Part shown: piece after piece, positions 52,232 to 56,064 of the stretch
Position numbering within the stretch: the first letter of the stretch is position 1
Layout: every line of letters begins with the position of its first letter
NCBI GenBank assembly: GCA_910577665.1
Contig: CAJTOJ010000025.1
Location: 1 to 56,064, forward strand
Direction: 5' to 3'
Length of the DNA: 56,064 bases
Source of the DNA: an uncultured Acetatifactor sp.
GTDB taxonomy: Bacteria; Bacillota; Clostridia; Lachnospirales; Lachnospiraceae
The notes under the pieces: generated by a model
Seen by the model: only the letters and a program-made list of their open reading frames with translations
The model's database searches: none
What the model was told of the DNA's origin: nothing
Position numbers and translations under genes: made by a program

Positions 52232-53653
52232 ATGATGAAGGACAAGAAGATAATTTACAATATCAGCAGGATGTTACCGGTGGAAGATGCCAGGGATCCG
52301 GAAGCTATGCAGGTATATTCCAGGCTGAAATCTGGCAGGGATAAGTTCAACCAGCTTGTAAAGGGCGTATTTTCTTCCGTGATGCGGATCAGCGCGCTGG
52401 ATCTGTCTATGCGTGACTGCTCTACCAAGATGAACGAGATCAGCAGGAATGTCACTGAGGTTTCTTCTAAGGTGGTGGGGGCCGCCAGGGTTACAGGGGA
52501 GAGTATGGCAGAGGTGGTGGAAGCCCATGAAAGCTTTGCCGAGGCTGTGATGCAGATTTCCGAGGTGGCTGCGGAGATGAAGGACAAGGTGGGGACCAGC
52601 AACCAGGCCCTGGCAGAGATTGTCACCAAGTCAGAAGTAACCATCCAGAATTCAGATGACATGAAGCGTGATATGGAACAGCTGATGAACGTACTTCACA
52701 ATATGAATGAGGTGATCAGCGGTATCAATTCCATCTCAGCCCAGACAAATATGCTGGCACTGAATGCATCCATTGAGGCCGCCAGGGTAGGTGAGGCTGG
52801 AAGAGGGTTCGCTGTGGTGGCAGAGCAGATCCGGAACCTGGCAGTCCAGACAAAAGAGCTGACTGTAAGTATGGATGGTCTGGTGGGCAGGATCGGGGAT
52901 GCTTCCAAGATGACCTGTGACAGTCTGGACAAGACGGTACAGGAACTGGGACAGATGCGGGAGAGCCTGTCCGAGATCATCGGGGAGAACCGCAAGAATG
53001 AAGAGAACATTGCAGAGATATCGGATTCCCTGACAACGATTGCAGCTACGGACCAGGAGATCTTCAGTGCTGTCAGCAGTGTCCAGGGCCAGATGACCAA
53101 TCTGAATGAAGAGTGCGAACATCTCAATGAACAGGCCCAGGTACTGGAGCAGGTGACGGAGGCTTTGAATGTGAGTACAGAGCCGGTGAAGGATATTGAG
53201 AAGGAGCTGGATGATACGGCGAAGCAGATGGGGGCCATGGTGCAGGATGTCTTCTATATGCTGGATAACCAGATCTTTGCTGGTACAGTGCAGAACGCGA
53301 TCATTGCCCACCAGAAGTGGTTGGATTCTCTTGGGGCAATGGTGGACAATATGGAGTGCAAACCTTTGCAATTGGATGATACCAAATGCGCATTTGGCCA
53401 TTTTTATTATGCTATGAGACCCAGGAGCCGGGTGATCGCAACCATCTGGACCGGCCTTGGGGATAAACACCGCCGCTTCCATGGATTTGGCAGAAGTGTG
53501 ATGGATGCCATCAACCGGAATGATTCGGAGAAGGCTACAAAGGAGTTCCAGGAGGCGAAGAAGCTTTCTGTGGAACTGATCGCTGATTTCAACAGGATTC
53601 TGGAGGAGACCAAGAAGTTGGATGCCAGGAGAATCGCTGTGTTCCAGGAGTAG
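52232..53653 (+). CDS. Soluble methyl-accepting chemotaxis protein with CZB domain
   Basis: The 473-residue receptor has no membrane helix, so it is cytoplasmic. A helical N-terminal part is followed by the signalling hairpin with ISGINSISAQTNMLALNASI, EAARVGEAGRGFAVVAEQIR and NLAVQTKELT. The C-terminal part (about 340-450) is a CZB chemoreceptor zinc-binding domain: HQKWLDSLGAM, then DDTKCAFGHFYYAM (Cys and His ligands) and DKHRRFHGFG. CZB domains bind zinc through three His and one Cys and respond to oxidants or metal. The start at 52232 follows AGGAGGAAGG; an open frame upstream runs through the repeat element and is not coding. No other chemotaxis genes lie nearby. Confidence 0.9.
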   Translation: MMKDKKIIYNISRMLPVEDARDPEAMQVYSRLKSGRDKFNQLVKGVFSSVMRISALDLSMRDCSTKMNEISRNVTEVSSKVVGAARVTGESMAEVVEAHESFAEAVMQISEVAAEMKDKVGTSNQALAEIVTKSEVTIQNSDDMKRDMEQLMNVLHNMNEVISGINSISAQTNMLALNASIEAARVGEAGRGFAVVAEQIRNLAVQTKELTVSMDGLVGRIGDASKMTCDSLDKTVQELGQMRESLSEIIGENRKNEENIAEISDSLTTIAATDQEIFSAVSSVQGQMTNLNEECEHLNEQAQVLEQVTEALNVSTEPVKDIEKELDDTAKQMGAMVQDVFYMLDNQIFAGTVQNAIIAHQKWLDSLGAMVDNMECKPLQLDDTKCAFGHFYYAMRPRSRVIATIWTGLGDKHRRFHGFGRSVMDAINRNDSEKATKEFQEAKKLSVELIADFNRILEETKKLDARRIAVFQE

Positions 53654-53715
53654 TTAGAGACTGGGAAGTATCTTATCCGGGGCAGATACCGGCTTTAGAG
53701 AATAGACAGGAAATG

Positions 53716-53746
53716 GAGAGTCCCTTCGCAGGAGGGGACTCTTTTG
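53716..53746 (+). terminator. Rho-independent terminator
   Basis: GAGAGTCCC pairs with GGGGACTC followed by TTTT, ending the chemoreceptor transcript. Confidence 0.8.
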
Positions 53747-53773
53747 CTCTCCAGACAAAACTGCAAAAAGAAC

Positions 53774-53822
53774 TTGACAGATTCTGCTTCTGAATGTATC
53801 ATTGTATTATGCTGATGGTACA
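53774..53822 (+). promoter_or_regulatory. Promoter and GntR/YtrA-type operator
   Basis: TTGACA (53774-53779) and TATCAT (53797-53802) are 17 bases apart. A dyad TGTATCAT (53795-53802) with ATGGTACA (53815-53822), matching in 7 of 8 positions, overlaps the -10. It is probably where the GntR protein represses its own ABC operon. Confidence 0.65.
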
Positions 53823-53955
53823 ATAAACAGAAGAAGCAGGAGGATAGCCACTGGGTATGGAACAGCACAGGTAAGGGCCTGGGGATGGCCATGTAGTATC
53901 CTATAGGCTGGGAAAACGGACGACACCCGGTGGTTTTGCAGGAAGGAGGAGAGAA

Positions 53956-54327
53956 ATGGCATGGAATATGGAATCTGACAGACCAATCTATGCACAGCTG
54001 GTAGAAAGGATCCAGATGCAGATTGTTTCGGGGCAGTACCCGCCGGGTGGAAAGCTGCCCAGCGTCAGGGACCTGGCGTCTGTGGCATCGGTGAATCCCA
54101 ATACCATGCAGAAAGCATTTGCAGAGCTGGAAAGGAGCGGACTGATTATCACACAGCGCACCAATGGGCGGAATGTCACAGAGGATGAGGAACTGATAGG
54201 GACTGTGAAAAAGGAGCTTGCCAGGGAACATGTGGAAGCTTTCCTGTCTGGAATGCAGGAGCTGGGGTATACCAGTAAGGATACCATGGAGTTGTTGGGA
54301 CAGTATGTAGAGGAAGGAAAAAGGTAA
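53956..54327 (+). CDS. GntR-family repressor (YtrA subfamily)
   Basis: The 123-residue protein has an N-terminal winged helix: ESDRPIYAQLVERIQMQIVS, PPGGKLPSVRDLASVASVNP and QKAFAELERSGLI. The short helical tail of about 45 residues is typical of the YtrA branch, which lacks a large ligand domain. These repress adjacent ABC exporter genes and usually respond to cell-envelope stress or antimicrobials. GGAAGGAGGAG precedes the ATG. It is first in the operon with the ATPase and membrane genes that follow. The dyad upstream of it is the likely operator. Confidence 0.9.
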   Translation: MAWNMESDRPIYAQLVERIQMQIVSGQYPPGGKLPSVRDLASVASVNPNTMQKAFAELERSGLIITQRTNGRNVTEDEELIGTVKKELAREHVEAFLSGMQELGYTSKDTMELLGQYVEEGKR

Positions 54328-54375
54328 AGATGAATATGCAAGTGTGGATTGGCAAGTACGCAAGGAGGTATGCGC

Positions 54376-55077
54376 ATGAATGAACTGGTTGAGATTGCAG
54401 GTCTGACCAAAGCCTATGATGCGGAGCATGTGGCGGTGAATAATATCACTTTGACGCTTCCCAGAGGGAAGATCATAGGACTGTTAGGGCCAAATGGAAG
54501 CGGTAAGACCACATTGATCAAGATGCTGAACGGACTACTGGCACCTACCCAGGGCAGCATCAAGGTAAACGGCAGCTATGTGGGAACGGATACCAAAGCC
54601 CATGTGGCTTATCTGCCAGACCGGACTTATCTGGCAGGAGGGTGGAAGATCACGCAGATACTGGATTACTTCTGTGATTTTTATGCGGATTTTTCCAGGG
54701 AGAAAGCCCTGGAGATGTTAAAGAGCCTAAATATTGATCCGGGTACCAGGATGAAGACTTTGTCCAAGGGAACCAAGGAGAAGGTCCAGCTGATCCTGGT
54801 CATGAGCAGGAATGCGGATCTGTATGTGCTGGATGAACCCATTGCAGGAGTAGACCCTGCGGCCAGGGATTATATCCTGCGCACCATCATCAACAATTAC
54901 AATCCAAATGCAACGGTGCTGATCTCTACCCATCTGATCGGGGATATTGAGCAGGTGCTGGATGAGGTGATCTTCATGCGTTACGGACATCTGCTCCTGT
55001 ATACTTCGGTGGATCATATCAGGGAGCAGCATGGCAAATCGGTTGACGCATATTTTAGGGAGGTGTTCGCATGCTAG
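54376..55077 (+). CDS. ABC transporter ATP-binding protein
   Basis: The 233-residue protein has Walker A LLGPNGSGKTTLIK, Q-loop region, signature LSKGTKEKVQL (a variant of LSGGQ) and Walker B LYVLDEPIAGVDPAARD, with the switch His in ISTHLIGD. It resembles YtrB/BcrA-type ATPases of export systems. Its partner is the membrane gene that overlaps it by 7 bases. AAGGAGGTATGCGC precedes the ATG chosen. Confidence 0.92.
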   Translation: MNELVEIAGLTKAYDAEHVAVNNITLTLPRGKIIGLLGPNGSGKTTLIKMLNGLLAPTQGSIKVNGSYVGTDTKAHVAYLPDRTYLAGGWKITQILDYFCDFYADFSREKALEMLKSLNIDPGTRMKTLSKGTKEKVQLILVMSRNADLYVLDEPIAGVDPAARDYILRTIINNYNPNATVLISTHLIGDIEQVLDEVIFMRYGHLLLYTSVDHIREQHGKSVDAYFREVFAC

Positions 55078-55937
55078 GAAAACTGATCGGACATGAGTGG
55101 AAGGGTACCTATAAGGTGGGATGCCTGTTGCTGGCCTGTATGGTGGGAGCTACATTTATCGGATGGCTGGGCTTTCAGGGGCCTATGTGGCAAGCGGCCT
55201 TTTCAAATTCCTATTATTATGGATTCGGTCTTCTGGATCTGTTGAGTATAGGGACTTTTTTACTCTATGTCATTGCTTTGATGGGGGTACTCTTTGGCTT
55301 GCTGATCTACCTGGGGATACGTTTCTACAGGACCATGTACACAGATGAAGGATATCTGCTGCATACCCTTCCGGTAACCAAGCATCAGATTTTAATCAGC
55401 AAGGTTCTGGTGAGCAGTATCTGGATCATAATTATCTATGTGGCCCTTGCACTGTCTGTTTTTGTGCTGGTGGCATCGCTGGTATCCGCTGCTCTGGCTG
55501 GTGAGTACACCTTTGTGGAGGTGTGGACGGAAGCCTGGAATGAGGTCGGGAGACAATGGAGTCTTGCTTCCCCAGAGATCAGGGCGGATGTGATCCGGCT
55601 CCTGCTGTATCTGGTGTATGGGATCATAGTGGGACCCTTCTGTATGATCATGTTCCTGTTTGGTGCCATTACCCTGGGCCAGCTGTTTACCAAACACAGA
55701 GTGCTGATGGCCATTGTATTTTACATTGGAATGGGAATTGTCCGTAGCATAGTGGAGCAGGTGGTGCAGGGTACTGTGACAGCCATCCAGTTCAAAAGCG
55801 CGGTATCGGATTACGACTTTTTGAATGCCTACATGGGATCCACGTGGAATGTATCTTTCATCCTGGATCTTGTGCTGGCAGTGGTACTTTATCTGGTCTC
55901 CTATCAGATTATCAGCAGGAGACTGAACATGGAATAA
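55071..55937 (+). CDS. ABC transporter membrane subunit
   Basis: The 288-residue protein has six predicted hydrophobic helices: VGCLLLACMVGATFIGWLGF, FLLYVIALMGVLFGLLIYLG, IIIIYVALALSVFVLVASLV, LLLYLVYGIIVGPFCMIMFL and two more. A cytoplasmic loop reads DEGYLLHTLPVTKHQILISK, a phrase common in ABC-2-type permeases of this YtrA/YtrB group. It forms the channel for the ATPase before it. The substrate is unknown; antimicrobial efflux or envelope-stress roles are usual for the group. A terminator lies 33 bases after it. Confidence 0.85.
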   Translation: MLGKLIGHEWKGTYKVGCLLLACMVGATFIGWLGFQGPMWQAAFSNSYYYGFGLLDLLSIGTFLLYVIALMGVLFGLLIYLGIRFYRTMYTDEGYLLHTLPVTKHQILISKVLVSSIWIIIIYVALALSVFVLVASLVSAALAGEYTFVEVWTEAWNEVGRQWSLASPEIRADVIRLLLYLVYGIIVGPFCMIMFLFGAITLGQLFTKHRVLMAIVFYIGMGIVRSIVEQVVQGTVTAIQFKSAVSDYDFLNAYMGSTWNVSFILDLVLAVVLYLVSYQIISRRLNME

Positions 55938-55969
55938 AGGGAGGAACAGCAAAGGATTGCTGTGCTTAT

Positions 55970-55995
55970 ACAGCCGGGCCATAAGGCCCGGCTGT
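55970..55995 (+). terminator. GC-rich hairpin terminator
   Basis: ACAGCCGGGCC and GGCCCGGCTGT form an 11-bp perfect stem with loop ATAA. It ends the GntR/ABC operon. The T run is short (TTACTG). The last about 70 bases contain partly self-complementary sequence (GTTAC...GTAAC) that may begin another repeat but cannot be judged. Confidence 0.7.
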
Positions 55996-56064
55996 TACTG
56001 TCTGGTTTGTCGTAACAGTTCAGACAGCCCCTCTCGCGAAGTCAAAATTGCGCTCTGTGCAATT

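Overview
The window looks like chromosomal DNA of a gut-type Lachnospiraceae (Clostridia, Bacillota). This rests on clear AGGAGG-type ribosome binding sites, about 50 % GC, several LytTR regulator plus GHKL kinase pairs, a FlxA-like protein, LplABC-type sugar importers with YesM/AraC regulators, MurT/GatD and an NhaC antiporter. No rRNA, tRNA, CRISPR array or intact transposase gene was seen.

Layout. 1-9 kb is a scarred region. It holds a BlaI/BlaR1 regulatory pair with a self-operator and an unusual BlaR1 sensor part, an alpha/beta hydrolase, one LytTR/GHKL two-component pair and a FlxA-like coiled-coil gene. Between them lie relics of an ABC ATPase, a NifX/NifB-type protein and an unrecognised frameshifted gene. 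8.9-11.1 kb holds a second LytTR/GHKL pair, ended by a small TA-flanked inverted-repeat element. 11.5-21.3 kb holds a solute-binding lipoprotein, a DUF1266 protein, a TetR regulator with a palindromic operator, a GH13 alpha-glucosidase, a DUF1905 protein, an SGNH hydrolase, a serine-acetyltransferase-like enzyme and a MATE exporter. 21.3-24.4 kb is a YesM-type kinase followed by a deletion scar: a headless AraC-type response regulator abuts a headless solute-binding protein.

25-33.4 kb carries an NhaC antiporter, an AraC regulator and a complete LplB/LplC/LplA-type importer with an uncharacterised TIM-barrel-like protein as its last gene. 33.6-37.5 kb has two lipoproteins, one a long solute-binding protein with an extra N-terminal domain. 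38-40.1 kb encodes MurT and a GatD-like partner in which both expected catalytic residues appear to be replaced. 41.4-51.9 kb encodes a hybrid sensor kinase, an AraC regulator and then two xylose-isomerase-type epimerases, two Gfo/Idh/MocA dehydrogenases, a ThuA-like protein and an EEP-family phosphoesterase. That gene set suggests oxidative (3-keto) sugar or glycoside breakdown. 52.2-55.9 kb has a soluble chemoreceptor with a CZB zinc-binding end and a GntR/ABC operon.

The most striking non-coding signal is a family of about 133-bp elements with GTTACTGTTCACTC terminal inverted repeats. Three full copies (3.9, 37.8 and 52.0 kb) are each flanked by 8-bp target duplications, and partial copies lie at 8.5 and 40.6 kb. 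Two internal hairpins keep their pairing through compensatory changes between copies.
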